A DNA stretch of 64,000 bases from Kribbella turkmenica (GTDB taxonomy: Bacteria; Actinomycetota; Actinomycetes; Propionibacteriales; Kribbellaceae): contig NZ_SMKR01000009.1 of the NCBI RefSeq assembly GCF_004348725.1, forward strand, positions 1 through 64,000. The letters run 5' to 3'. A model generated the notes under the pieces. It saw only the letters and a list, made by a program, of their open reading frames with translations. It had not been told where the DNA came from and did not search any database. Below, one piece after another: positions 1 to 8,111 of the stretch. Made by a program: the position numbers and the translations under genes. How positions within the stretch are numbered: the first letter of the stretch is position 1; every line of letters begins with the position of its first letter.

Positions 1-393
1 GTGTACGCCATCGGGGGCAACGAGGAGGCAGCCACGTTGATGGGTGCGCCGGCGGCACGGGTGAAGGTGCTCGTGTACCTGATGTCCGGTCTGCTGGCCG
101 GCCTGGCCGGTGCGCTGAACGCCGCCCGGCTGTCGTCGGGTGTGACGATCCTCGGCGCCGGTCTGGAGCTCGACGTGATCGCGGCGGTCGTCATCGGCGG
201 CACGCTGCTGACGGGTGGGGCCGGCGGCGTGACCGGCACGATGGCAGGTGTGCTGCTCCTCGGCGTCATCCAGGGGCTGATCAACCAGGTCGGCGTGCTG
301 ACGTCGGCGTTCCAGCAAGTCGTCAGCGGCGCGTTCCTAGCCGTGGTCGTCGTCGCGCAGCGCCTGCTCCACAGAGCTCGACTGATCTCCTGA
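1..393 (+). CDS. Sugar ABC transporter permease, C-terminal part (RbsC type)
   Basis: The gene enters from the left edge, and 130 codons remain before the TGA at 391-393. The residues match the C-terminal third of ribose/xylose-type (RbsC) inner-membrane permeases. Visible are a hydrophobic helix with the family pattern GLLAGLAGALNAARL around residues 31-45, then the conserved stretch LDVIAAVVIGGTLLTGGAGG at about 57-76, then two more hydrophobic helices. It would form the membrane channel of a monosaccharide importer with an ATPase and a binding protein encoded upstream, outside the window. The GH127 gene begins 21 bases downstream with its own ribosome-binding site, so the two are probably one transcript and the imported sugar may be arabinose. 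Substrate is inferred from context only. Whether the GTG at base 1 is a start cannot be judged. Confidence 0.85.
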   Translation: MYAIGGNEEAATLMGAPAARVKVLVYLMSGLLAGLAGALNAARLSSGVTILGAGLELDVIAAVVIGGTLLTGGAGGVTGTMAGVLLLGVIQGLINQVGVLTSAFQQVVSGAFLAVVVVAQRLLHRARLIS

Positions 394-414
394 CAGATTC
401 CGGAGGTTCTGACC

Positions 415-2877
415 ATGACCGACCCCTATCTCAACCGCCGGAAGGTTCTCGGCGGGTTCGCCGCGGGCGCCGGCGCCGCATGGTTCGCAGACGGCCTGGC
501 ACCCTCGACCGCGGCTGCCGCGACCGCGGGCGGACCGGTCGCCGGGCGTAGTGGTCACTACGTCCCGAACCGGGCGCCGCTGGCCGCCGTGCCCTTCCAG
601 AAACTGCCGCCGGGTGCGGTGCGTCCGCGCGGTTGGCTGGCACAGCAACTCGTCTTGCAAGTGAACGGTTTGTGCGGTCGGTACGACGACGTCTCGGAGT
701 ACCTGGTGTACGAGGAGAACGGCTGGGTGGACCCGGCCAAGTGGGCCTGGGAAGAGCTCCCGTACTGGTTGCGTGGCCTCGGCGATCTCGGCTATGTGAC
801 CGGGGACGAGCGCATCCTCGGCAACGCGGAGCGCTGGATCACCGGGATCATGGCGACTCAGGCGCGAGACGGCTGGTTCGGCCCCGAAGGTCTGCGGACA
901 TCGCTCGAGGGCGGCCCCGACTTCTGGCCGGGTATGCCGTTGCTGGGTGCACTGCGGTCGTGGCACGAGTACACCGGTGACGAGGCCGTCCTGCCGTTCC
1001 TGACCAGGTACTTCGCCTTCCAGGATCGTCAGCCGGCCGAGGTGTTCAACCGCTCCTGGGGTGCGTTCCGCTGGGGCGACAACATCGACAGCGCGTACTG
1101 GTTGTACAACCGCACCGGTGAGACCTGGCTTCTCGACCTGGTCCGCACGATGCATGCCGGATCCGCCGACTACACCAGCGGGATCCCCAACTGGCACAAC
1201 GTCAACCTTGCGCAGGGTTTCCGCGAGCCGCTCCAGTTCGGCCTGCTCTCCGGCGAGCCGTTGCATCGTGAGGCGACGTACCGGAACTACCGCACGATCA
1301 TGGACACGTACGGCCGGTTCGCCGGCGGCGGGTTCGCCGGGGACGAGAACAGCCGGCCGGGGTTCGGCGATCCGCGGCAGGGATTCGAGACGTGCGGAAT
1401 CGTCGAGTTCATGCACAGCTTCGAGATGCTGACCAGGTTCACCGCCGACATCGCCTGGGCCGACCGGTGCGAGGAACTGGCCTTCAACCTGCTGCCGGCG
1501 GCCTTCGACCCGGAGCAGAAGGCGTGTCACTACATCACCCCGGCGAACGTCGTCCAGCTCGACGACGGCCACAAGCACGGGCAGTTCCAGAACGGGTTCC
1601 CGATGCTGGCGTACAAGCCAGGGATCCGGCAGTACCGGTGCTGTCCGCACAACTACGGCATGGGGTGGCCGTACTACGCGCAGGAGATGTGGCTCGCCAC
1701 CTCCGACGGCGGTCTGGCCGCATCGCTGTACGGCGCCAGCGACGTCCGGGCGCGGGTCGGCAGCGGTGAAGGCGCGGAGGTGGAGATCCGGCAGGACACC
1801 GAGTACCCGTTCGGCGATCAGGTGAAGCTGACGGTCACCGCGCCACGGCCGACCCGGTTCCCGCTGTACCTGCGGATCCCCGGTTGGGCCGACGACGCGA
1901 CCGTCCGCGTCGGCGGGAAGCCGCTGCCGATCCGCTGCGAGCCTGGCGGCTGGGTGAAGGTCGACCGAGCGTGGAGCTCGGGTGAGCATCTCAGCCTGCA
2001 CTTGCCGATGCGGGTGTCTGTTCGGCGCTGGAAGGACAACCACGACTCGGTGTCTGTCGATCGCGGCCCGCTCACCTACTCCCTGCAGATCGCCGAACGC
2101 TACGAGCGTTTCGGCGGCACCGAGGCCTGGCCGGAACTGGCCGTCTACCCGGAATCGTCCTGGAACTACGCGCTCGTCGATCCCCGCGCGGACCGGTTCG
2201 ATGTCGTCACGCGCTCGGTCCCGGCCGGATCGAACCCGTTCACCAGCGAGGGTGCGCCGATCCAGTTGCGGGCGCGAGCCAAGCAGCTTGCGGAATGGGA
2301 GGCCGACGCCGAGGACGTGGTAGGCCTGCTGCAGGCGAGTCCCGCCGCGTCACAGGCAGCCGTCGAGACCGTCGACCTGATTCCCATGGGCGCGGCTCGG
2401 CTGCGGATCACGTCGTTCCCGACCACCCTGCCCCGATCCGGCGGCCACCGCTGGGGCCTGCGGCCGATCGCGTCCGCATCTCACGTCTGGGACGGTGACT
2501 CCTATGAAGCGCTGTCAGATGATCGGGTGCCGGCCAGTTCGGCGGACACCTCGATCCCGCGCTTCACCTGGTGGGACCGGCGCGGCAGCATCGAGTGGGT
2601 CCAGCTCGACCTGCGGGAACCACGAGCCGTCAGCGAGGCGTCGGCGTACTGGTTCGACGACACCGGTTTCGGCCAGTGCCGGGTCCCGGCATCCTGGCGC
2701 GTGCTGTGGCTCGACGGCTCGACCTGGCGTCCGGTCACCGGCGCGGATGCTTACCCGACCGACCTCGACAGGTTCAACACCGTTCGGTTCGACCGGGTGA
2801 GGGCTCAGGTCTTCCGGGTGGAGGTCCAACTGCGACCGGACGTCTCCGGCGGCATCCTGGAGCTCCGCTTCAAGTAG
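415..2877 (+). CDS. Tat-exported GH127 beta-L-arabinofuranosidase-like hydrolase
   Basis: 820 residues. The N-terminus NRRKVLGGFAAGAG followed by an Ala-rich stretch is a twin-arginine signal, so the enzyme should act outside the cell. The body matches the GH127 (DUF1680) (alpha/alpha)6-barrel family. Glu325 and Cys327 (ETC) and Cys409-Cys410 (CC) reproduce the spacing of the four zinc ligands known from bifidobacterial HypBA1 (E338, C340, C417, C418); one of these cysteines is the nucleophile in that enzyme. A beta-sandwich region follows at about 430-600. The C-terminal 150 residues, with Trp-rich strands, look like an added carbohydrate-binding or discoidin-like domain. A GGAGG sits 8 bases before the ATG. 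Release of L-arabinofuranose from plant or mycobacterial arabinan is likely, and the sugar permease gene lies just upstream. Exact linkage cannot be read. Confidence 0.87.
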   Translation: MTDPYLNRRKVLGGFAAGAGAAWFADGLAPSTAAAATAGGPVAGRSGHYVPNRAPLAAVPFQKLPPGAVRPRGWLAQQLVLQVNGLCGRYDDVSEYLVYEENGWVDPAKWAWEELPYWLRGLGDLGYVTGDERILGNAERWITGIMATQARDGWFGPEGLRTSLEGGPDFWPGMPLLGALRSWHEYTGDEAVLPFLTRYFAFQDRQPAEVFNRSWGAFRWGDNIDSAYWLYNRTGETWLLDLVRTMHAGSADYTSGIPNWHNVNLAQGFREPLQFGLLSGEPLHREATYRNYRTIMDTYGRFAGGGFAGDENSRPGFGDPRQGFETCGIVEFMHSFEMLTRFTADIAWADRCEELAFNLLPAAFDPEQKACHYITPANVVQLDDGHKHGQFQNGFPMLAYKPGIRQYRCCPHNYGMGWPYYAQEMWLATSDGGLAASLYGASDVRARVGSGEGAEVEIRQDTEYPFGDQVKLTVTAPRPTRFPLYLRIPGWADDATVRVGGKPLPIRCEPGGWVKVDRAWSSGEHLSLHLPMRVSVRRWKDNHDSVSVDRGPLTYSLQIAERYERFGGTEAWPELAVYPESSWNYALVDPRADRFDVVTRSVPAGSNPFTSEGAPIQLRARAKQLAEWEADAEDVVGLLQASPAASQAAVETVDLIPMGAARLRITSFPTTLPRSGGHRWGLRPIASASHVWDGDSYEALSDDRVPASSADTSIPRFTWWDRRGSIEWVQLDLREPRAVSEASAYWFDDTGFGQCRVPASWRVLWLDGSTWRPVTGADAYPTDLDRFNTVRFDRVRAQVFRVEVQLRPDVSGGILELRFK

Positions 2878-3250
2878 CTGAGAACCTCGTCGAGCAACGT
2901 TTGGCGTTTGGTGTGTGCCGGCGGCTGCAGATCGAGGACAGGGTGCGGCTCGACAGGATGTCTGCGGCGATCGAGCGCGCGTCCACGGGGTGCCCAGCCT
3001 GCACCAGCCGGCAGTGGGTGTATACGTCCTGTCGATCTGCACCTGCCCACCGCGCCGTCCAACTGAGCGGCATGCGGGTGGTCAGCCCGACCCGGGGTGC
3101 GTACGACCCGACCCGGACGACGATCGACGGCTCGTCGTGCTGCCGCGCGACGAGCCGTCCGTTTAGCGTCCACCGCAGCAGGCCGCCCGCCCTCGACTCC
3201 TTCACCCCGTCGAGTGCCAGCGCGATGCCACCCACGTCTGCGATTTCCAC
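2870..3250 (-). pseudogene. Possible MmcQ/YjbR-like gene fragment
   Basis: Starting at a GTG at 3250 on the minus strand, about 45 residues (MEIADVGGIALALDGVKES and then RWTLNGRLVARQ) resemble the N-terminus of MmcQ/YjbR-family proteins, small DNA-binding-like domains common in actinobacteria. After about residue 47 the resemblance stops in every frame. The remaining 80 codons have no recognisable pattern and run to a stop that overlaps the end of the GH127 gene by 8 bases. I read it as a remnant left by deletion or frameshift. A genuine unrelated short protein is possible. Nothing else was found between 2878 and 3284. Confidence 0.35.
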
Positions 3251-3284
3251 CCCGCCACCTTGCCACGGATTCCTGCCGCGGCGG

Positions 3285-3857
3285 TCAGCGTAGGTCGAGG
3301 CGCATCAGTATGCGCGGGTGGCCGGCCAGGACCGAGGTGGTGTCGGCTGACTTGGTGAAGCCGGCGCGTTCGAAGTTCTTCCGGAGACCGGCGTACGCCA
3401 TCGTCAGGTCGACCTTGGCGTCGCCGTTGTCCAGCGGGTACGCCTCGACCGCGGCCGCACCGTGCTCGCGGGCGAACGCGACCGCGCCGGCGATCAGCGC
3501 GTGCGAGATCCCCTGCTTGCGGTGACCGGGCCGGATGCGGACGCACCACAGCGACCAGACCGGCAGGTCGTCGACGTGCGGGATCTTGCGGTTGCGCGCG
3601 AACGACGTGTCCGCGCGGGGTGCGATCGCCGCCCAGCCGACCGGCTCGTCACCGTCGTACGCGAGCACGCCGGGAGCCAGGTCCGCACGGCACAGCTCGG
3701 CGACGTACTCACCGCGGGCCGGGCCGCGCAGCTCGTTGTTGAGCTTGGACGGGATCCGGTAGCTCAAACACCAGCAGACATTCGCGCCGGGCGACTTGGG
3801 GCCCAACACGGCGCGAAGATCCTCGAACACGGACGCCGGACGGACTTCGATGGCCAT
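3285..3857 (-). CDS. GNAT-family N-acetyltransferase
   Basis: 190 residues. A GNAT fold is shown by the strand VWSLWCVRIRPGHRKQGISH (about residues 99-118), which carries the acetyl-CoA pyrophosphate-binding motif (R/Q-x-x-G-x-x) and is followed by the usual helix AFAREHGAAAVEAYP. An N-terminal extension with several Cys and Trp residues (CWCLSYR near residue 28) is typical of a Streptomyces/Kribbella subgroup with no assigned substrate. The gene stands alone between a remnant and a small ORF read divergently. The start is the ATG at 3857; alternatives inside the gene would cut the conserved N-terminus. It transfers an acetyl group from acetyl-CoA to an unknown amine. Confidence 0.8.
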   Translation of the reverse strand: MAIEVRPASVFEDLRAVLGPKSPGANVCWCLSYRIPSKLNNELRGPARGEYVAELCRADLAPGVLAYDGDEPVGWAAIAPRADTSFARNRKIPHVDDLPVWSLWCVRIRPGHRKQGISHALIAGAVAFAREHGAAAVEAYPLDNGDAKVDLTMAYAGLRKNFERAGFTKSADTTSVLAGHPRILMRLDLR

Positions 3858-3920
3858 GGCACCACCATGTCAGGTTAGGAGGTGGGTACCAGTAGGCGAC
3901 TCGAGTGCTGGGGAGGAACT

Positions 3921-4028
3921 GTGGACGCGTTGTACTGGATCGCCGGGATGGTTCTCGTAGTCGCGGCGTGGCGTTGGTGGATGGCCAGTGCGGCCGGTGA
4001 GCTCAGGCGGCGGACCCGCCGGCACTGA
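3921..4028 (+). CDS. 35-residue single-helix membrane protein (hypothetical)
   Basis: A GTG-started frame of 36 codons lies 8 bases after a strong GGGAGGA ribosome-binding site (3910-3916). The peptide begins VDALYWIAGMVLVVAAWRWW, one transmembrane helix, and ends in an Arg-rich tail (GELRRRTRRH), a layout of small bitopic proteins with the tail in the cytoplasm. It is divergent from the GNAT gene. There is no family assignment. The support is the ribosome-binding site and the hydrophobic pattern only. Confidence 0.45.
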   Translation: MDALYWIAGMVLVVAAWRWWMASAAGELRRRTRRH

Positions 4029-4151
4029 GGCGGAGCACCACCTGACATTCGGACGCGAACGGCCGCCGACGCTGCGACGTGTCCGGTCCGCAGACCGCCA
4101 GGCTTCTCGCACCGGCTGAACCACTCCGCGAACAGCCCCCGGCAGGGCCGA

Positions 4152-4174
4152 GGGTCCCGTCCCCGCCGGGACCC
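4152..4174 (-). terminator. GC-rich hairpin after the sulfatase gene
   Basis: GGGTCCCG and CGGGACCC form perfect 8-base arms around a 7-base loop, 11 bases beyond the sulfatase stop. There is no T tract, so it may act as a Rho-assisted terminator or as an mRNA 3'-end stabiliser. Confidence 0.5.
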
Positions 4175-4185
4175 GGACCCGGCGA

Positions 4186-5697
4186 TCAGGCGTCCGAGCG
4201 GAGGGTCTCGGTGTACCGCGCGACGTCCTGCAAGGACTTCTCGTCGGCCCACGACCATTCGGGTCGGGGCGTGTCCGGGCCGGCGTAGGGCTCGTCGGCG
4301 TACTGGTGCTGCAACTCGGCGAGCCTGGTGGTCAGGCGCGCACGGATGCCGGCGTACGCCGGGTCGTCGGCGACGTTGACGAGTTCCTCCGGATCGGTGC
4401 GCAGGTCGTACAGCTCCCACTCCGCCGCGAACAGGCGCTCCGACGACCCGGGTACGCCGAGCCCGGCACCGTAGTAGTGGATGAGTTTGAACTCTGCAGT
4501 CCGTACGCCGTAGTGCGCCGGCGCGTGGTGGATCGGGTCGTCGTGCTCCCAGTAGCGGTAGTACACGGCGTCGGGCCAGTCGTCGACCTCCTCGCCGCGC
4601 AGCAGCGGCAGGAAGCTGCGGCCCTGGGAGGTCGGCAGCACCGTGGCCGCGTCCATCCCGGCCAGGTCGAGGAACGTGGCCGCGAAGTCGACGTTCGTGA
4701 CCATCGCGTCGCAGGTGCCGCCGACCGGGATCGAGGACGGCCAGCGGATCAGCAGCGGCATCTGCAACGACTCGTCGAACATCAGCCGCTTGTCAAACCA
4801 CCCGTGGTCGCCGAGGAAGAACCCCTGGTCGGAGGTGTAGACGACCATGGTCGAGCCGGTCAGGCCCTCCGCGTCGAGGACGTCGAGCAACCGGCCGACG
4901 TTGTCGTCGACCGATTGCACGCACTGCAGGTAGTCGCGCAGGTAGCGCTGGTACTTCCAGCGCATTCGCCCGACCCGGTTCTCCGGCCCGCGCAGCCCGG
5001 CGGGCAGGTCCTCGCCGAGCTCGTCCGAGCTCAGATCGTCGGCGACGGACATCCGCACACCGCGAACGGCCTGACTCCGGGTGCCGTGGTCGTCGAACAG
5101 CGTGCTCGGCTCCGGGATCGACCCGAGCGGGTACAGCTCCTTGTGCTTTTCGTCCGGCACCCACGGCCGGTGCGGCGCCTTGTGGTGCACGAGCAGCAGG
5201 AACGGCCGGTCCGGGTCGCGGTCGCGGAGCCAGTCGATGCTCTGGTCGGTGACGATGTCGGTGGCGTACCCGGGCACGGTCTCCGTCGCGTCCGGCCCGA
5301 TCATCACCGGGTCGACGTACGCGCCCTGACCGGGGAAGACCTTCCACGCGTCGAAGTGCCGCGGCGCCGCCTCGGGCCGCTCGCCGAGGTGCCACTTGCC
5401 GAACAGCGCGGTCTGGTAGCCGGCCTCGTGCAGCACCTCGGTGAACGTCGGCACCCGGTAGTCGATCTCGGTGAAGATCGACGCCACCCCGTTGACGTGG
5501 CTGTAGGTCCCGGTCAGGATCGACGCCCGCGACGGCGAGCAGATCGAGTTCGTGCAGTACGCCGCGTCCATCCGGACCCCCTCGGCGGCCAGCCGGTCCA
5601 GGTGCGGGGTCCGGTTGACCTTGCTCCCGTACGCCGAGATCGCGTGCGCGGCGTGGTCGTCGGACAGGATGAGAACGAGGTTGGGCGATGAGGTCAT
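4186..5697 (-). CDS. Type I sulfatase (formylglycine-dependent)
   Basis: 503 residues from the ATG at 5697; an ATG four codons earlier is possible. The N-terminus NLVLILSDDHAAHAISAYG holds the metal-binding Asp pair (D13, D14). CSPSR at 53-57 is the sulfatase signature whose Cys is converted to formylglycine. Later family positions are present, including GKWHLG (about 125), HHKAPH (about 190), and YTSDQGFFLGDHGWFDKRLM (about 290), where the Asp and His complete the calcium site. The C-terminus carries the short beta domain typical of the family. There is no signal peptide, so it is predicted to be cytoplasmic, which suggests action on imported sulfated sugars or sulfate esters. The substrate cannot be read from sequence. 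The length fits the family. Confidence 0.88.
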   Translation of the reverse strand: MTSSPNLVLILSDDHAAHAISAYGSKVNRTPHLDRLAAEGVRMDAAYCTNSICSPSRASILTGTYSHVNGVASIFTEIDYRVPTFTEVLHEAGYQTALFGKWHLGERPEAAPRHFDAWKVFPGQGAYVDPVMIGPDATETVPGYATDIVTDQSIDWLRDRDPDRPFLLLVHHKAPHRPWVPDEKHKELYPLGSIPEPSTLFDDHGTRSQAVRGVRMSVADDLSSDELGEDLPAGLRGPENRVGRMRWKYQRYLRDYLQCVQSVDDNVGRLLDVLDAEGLTGSTMVVYTSDQGFFLGDHGWFDKRLMFDESLQMPLLIRWPSSIPVGGTCDAMVTNVDFAATFLDLAGMDAATVLPTSQGRSFLPLLRGEEVDDWPDAVYYRYWEHDDPIHHAPAHYGVRTAEFKLIHYYGAGLGVPGSSERLFAAEWELYDLRTDPEELVNVADDPAYAGIRARLTTRLAELQHQYADEPYAGPDTPRPEWSWADEKSLQDVARYTETLRSDA

Positions 5698-5943
5698 GGT
5701 GTCCAGCATCGGACATCGGACCGGCCGCCGCCGTACCTCGGTCAGGTTTGTTGCTGATGGCCAGGTTCGAGGTGGGATGACGAGGGGTTCGGCGGCACGT
5801 CGGCAGCGGCGACCCCGGCGGCACCTTCGAAGCGGCGTCCTGGAGAGTCATCGATATACCGATGAGTTCCGCGCGGCGCTGTCGTTTCACCTGACGAGAG
5901 CGTCGGTCAGACTGTGACCGACCCGAACCGCGGGAGGCCGCAG

Positions 5944-6369
5944 ATGGACTGGAAACTCGAACTCGTCATCGTCCCGGTGTCGGACGTGGACCGGGCGAAG
6001 AAGTTCTACACCGAGCAGCTCGGCTTCCGTGAGGACGTCGACCACAGCGCGGGCGAGTCGTTCCGGGTGGTACAGCTGACCCCGTCGGGATCGGCCTGCT
6101 CGATCACGATCGGCACCGGCCTGACCACGGCGGCGCCCGGCGCCTACCAGGGCACGCACCTGGTGGTGAACGACATCGAGGCGGCCCGCGCCGAGCTGGT
6201 CGAGCGCGGCGTCGACGTGAGCGAACCGTTCCACTTCGCCGCCGAGGGCCGGCAGCCGGGTGTGCACCCGGACCGGCCCGACTACGGCACGTTCCTGAAC
6301 TTCCAGGACCCCGACGGCAACGGCTGGACGGTCCAGGAGGTCCGCACGACGAATCGCGACCGGCTGTGA
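5944..6369 (+). CDS. VOC (glyoxalase/bleomycin-resistance) family protein
   Basis: 141 residues from ATG 5944, which has GGGAGG 6 bases upstream; a GTG at 5914 is less well placed. The protein has two beta-alpha-beta-beta-beta modules: LELVIVPVSDVDRAKKFYTE opens the first and GTHLVVNDIEAARAELVERG the second. The ending FQDPDGNGWTVQEV is the usual VOC C-terminus and carries the Glu that often binds metal. The stop overlaps the sigma-factor start by 4 bases (GTGA), so the two are translationally coupled. Pairing of ECF sigma genes with small enzyme genes of this kind is common in actinobacteria. The substrate is unknown. Confidence 0.85.
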   Translation: MDWKLELVIVPVSDVDRAKKFYTEQLGFREDVDHSAGESFRVVQLTPSGSACSITIGTGLTTAAPGAYQGTHLVVNDIEAARAELVERGVDVSEPFHFAAEGRQPGVHPDRPDYGTFLNFQDPDGNGWTVQEVRTTNRDRL

Positions 6370-7334
6370 GGACGCTCGAGGAGGCGGCGTTCGCGGGTGA
6401 CGAGGCCGCGTTCGCCGACCTCGCCGGCCGGCACCGGCGTGAGCTGCACGTGCACTGCTACCGGATGCTCGCGTCTTTCGACGACGCGGAGGACGCCGTC
6501 CAGGAAACCCTGCTGCGCGCCTGGCGCGGACGGGACGGGTACGACGGCCGGACGTACTTCCGCGCCTGGCTGTACCGGATCGCCACCAACGTCTGCCTGG
6601 ACGTGGCCCGCCGGCACGCGCGCCGGCAGGCCGCGTCACCGGGCGAGATGGTGTGGCTGCAGCCGTACCCGGACCAGTTGCTCGACGAGATCGCCCCGCC
6701 TGACGACCAGCCCGACGCGGTGGCCGTGGACCGGGAGACGATCGAGCTGGCCTTCCTGGTGGCCATGCAGGCTCTGCCACCGCGGCAGCGGGCGGCCCTG
6801 ATCGCCCGCGACGTACTCGGCTGGTCCGCGCACGACACGGCCGAGCTGCTGGGAACCAGTGTGCCGGCGGCCAACAGTGCGCTGCAGCGCGCCCGGGCGA
6901 CGATGCAGCAACGCCTGCCGGCCCGGCGGAACGACTGGAGTGCGCCGCGGCCGACCGCGCCGGAGCGGGAGTTGCTGGACAGGTTCATCGACGCGCACGA
7001 GCGGTGCGACGCGGCCGGGGCGATCGCGATCGCGGCCGAGGACATCCGGATCTCGATGCCGCCGGACCAGCTCGCCTTCGCCGGTCTCGACGGGTTGCGG
7101 CCGCTGCTGGAGCGGGCCTTCGGTCCGGACCGGGACGGGGACTGGCGGCTGGTGCCGACGTCGGCGAACCGGCTGCCGGCCGCGGCCAGCTACCTGCGCC
7201 GCCCGGGCGACTCGGTGTTCCGGGCGTTCAAGCTCGACGTCCTGCGGATCAGCGAGGGCCGGATCGCCGAGATCACCACCTTCGGCTACTCCCGTTTCCC
7301 CGCCTTCGGCCTCCCGGGGACGATGACCGCCTGA
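6366..7334 (+). CDS. ECF sigma factor with C-terminal SnoaL-like domain (SigG/SigX5 type)
   Basis: 322 residues. Region sigma2 is clear (ELHVHCYRMLASFDDAEDAV, then QETLLRAW and RAWLYRIATNVCLD, residues about 25-85). Region sigma4 is at about 135-185 (LPPRQRAALIARDVLGWSA and ELLGTSVPAANSALQRAR). Residues about 200-320 form a SnoaL/NTF2-like domain (ELLDRFIDAHERCDAAGAI, then FKLDVLRISEGRIAEITTF). This layout is the SigG/TIGR02960 group, in which the C-terminal domain is thought to control activity in place of a separate anti-sigma factor. It is co-transcribed with the VOC gene. The same architecture occurs in the broken gene at 47.9-48.8 kb. The target promoters are not evident. Confidence 0.9.
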   Translation: MRTLEEAAFAGDEAAFADLAGRHRRELHVHCYRMLASFDDAEDAVQETLLRAWRGRDGYDGRTYFRAWLYRIATNVCLDVARRHARRQAASPGEMVWLQPYPDQLLDEIAPPDDQPDAVAVDRETIELAFLVAMQALPPRQRAALIARDVLGWSAHDTAELLGTSVPAANSALQRARATMQQRLPARRNDWSAPRPTAPERELLDRFIDAHERCDAAGAIAIAAEDIRISMPPDQLAFAGLDGLRPLLERAFGPDRDGDWRLVPTSANRLPAAASYLRRPGDSVFRAFKLDVLRISEGRIAEITTFGYSRFPAFGLPGTMTA

Positions 7335-7353
7335 GTGCTCCGCGCGGAGCACT
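7334..7353. promoter_or_regulatory. Perfect 20-base palindrome before the HAD-GH65 operon
   Basis: AGTGCTCCGCGCGGAGCACT begins on the last base of the sigma-factor stop codon and ends at the -10 hexamer of the next gene. It could be an operator covering the promoter or a hairpin at the end of the sigma mRNA. No T tract follows. Confidence 0.5.
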
Positions 7354-7358
7354 AGTCT
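7353..7358 (+). promoter_or_regulatory. Leaderless -10 element (TAGTCT) for the HAD gene
   Basis: TAGTCT lies 6 bases before the ATG at 7365 and no ribosome-binding site is present. Transcription would start at or next to the start codon, as in many actinobacterial leaderless genes. Confidence 0.5.
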
Positions 7359-7364
7359 GGACCC

Positions 7365-8111
7365 ATGTTGGGACTCCCGACGGGGATCACGGCCTGCCTG
7401 TTCGATCTGGACGGTGTGCTGACGAACACCGCGGCGGTGCACGCCGCCGCGTGGAAGGAGATGCTCGACGAGTTCCTCCGGACGTACTCCGACCAGCACG
7501 GCATCCCGTACCGGCCGTTCGACGCGCGGGCGGAGTACGACGAGCACGTCGACGGCAAGCCGCGGATCGACGGCGTCCGGGACTTCCTGGCGTCCCGCGG
7601 GATCCACCTGCCGGACGGGAGCCCGGACGACCCACCGGCCACGCTGACGGTCAACGGTCTCGGCAACCGGAAGAACGAGGCCGTTCAGCGGCGGATCCGG
7701 ACGCAGGGTGTCGAGGTGTTCGAGGGCTCCCGGCGGTACCTGCAGGCCGCCGAGAAGGCCGGTCTCCGGCGGGCCGTGGTGTCGTCGAGCGCCAACACCC
7801 GCGAGGTCCTCGGCGTCACCGGACTGGCGGCGTACGTCGAGGAGGTGGTCGACGGGGTGACGATCCGGGCCGAGGGGCTGCTCGGCAAGCCGGCGCCGGA
7901 CACGTTCCTGCGGGCGGCGCGGCTGTTCGGGGTCGACCCGGCCGAGGCGGTCGTCTTCGAGGACGCGCTGGCCGGAGTGGCCGCGGGACGCGCCGGGGCC
8001 TTCGGCCTTGTGGTCGGCGTCGACCGCGTCGGCCAGGCCGAGGACCTGAAGGCCCACGGCGCGGACGTCGTCGTCAAGGATCTGGCCGAACTGCTGGGGG
8101 AGGACCGATGA
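7365..8111 (+). CDS. pgmB: HAD-family beta-phosphoglucomutase
   Basis: 248 residues. [12 protein letters not shown] (D14 nucleophile, D16 acid/base) is HAD motif 1. A helical cap follows, then AVVSSSANT (motif 2), KPAPDTF (motif 3 Lys) and [16 protein letters not shown] (motif 4 acidic pair). The early Thr-rich FDLDGVLT and the cap match the beta-phosphoglucomutase group that accompanies GH65 phosphorylases. It would convert beta-glucose 1-phosphate to glucose 6-phosphate in the cytoplasm. The gene overlaps the GH65 start by 4 bases (ATGA), so the pair is coupled and the functions fit together. The start is the ATG at 7365, consistent with leaderless expression. Confidence 0.88.
   Translation: MLGLPTGITACLFDLDGVLTNTAAVHAAAWKEMLDEFLRTYSDQHGIPYRPFDARAEYDEHVDGKPRIDGVRDFLASRGIHLPDGSPDDPPATLTVNGLGNRKNEAVQRRIRTQGVEVFEGSRRYLQAAEKAGLRRAVVSSSANTREVLGVTGLAAYVEEVVDGVTIRAEGLLGKPAPDTFLRAARLFGVDPAEAVVFEDALAGVAAGRAGAFGLVVGVDRVGQAEDLKAHGADVVVKDLAELLGEDR

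Noticed and set aside
337-2043. Minus-strand frame of 568 codons opposite GH127
   Set aside because: GH127 has a Tat signal, metal ligands and normal length in the plus frame; the minus product has no pattern.
5698-5943. Coding potential between the sulfatase and VOC genes
   Set aside because: Frames here have no ribosome-binding site or family pattern. The stretch is short and probably holds only promoters.
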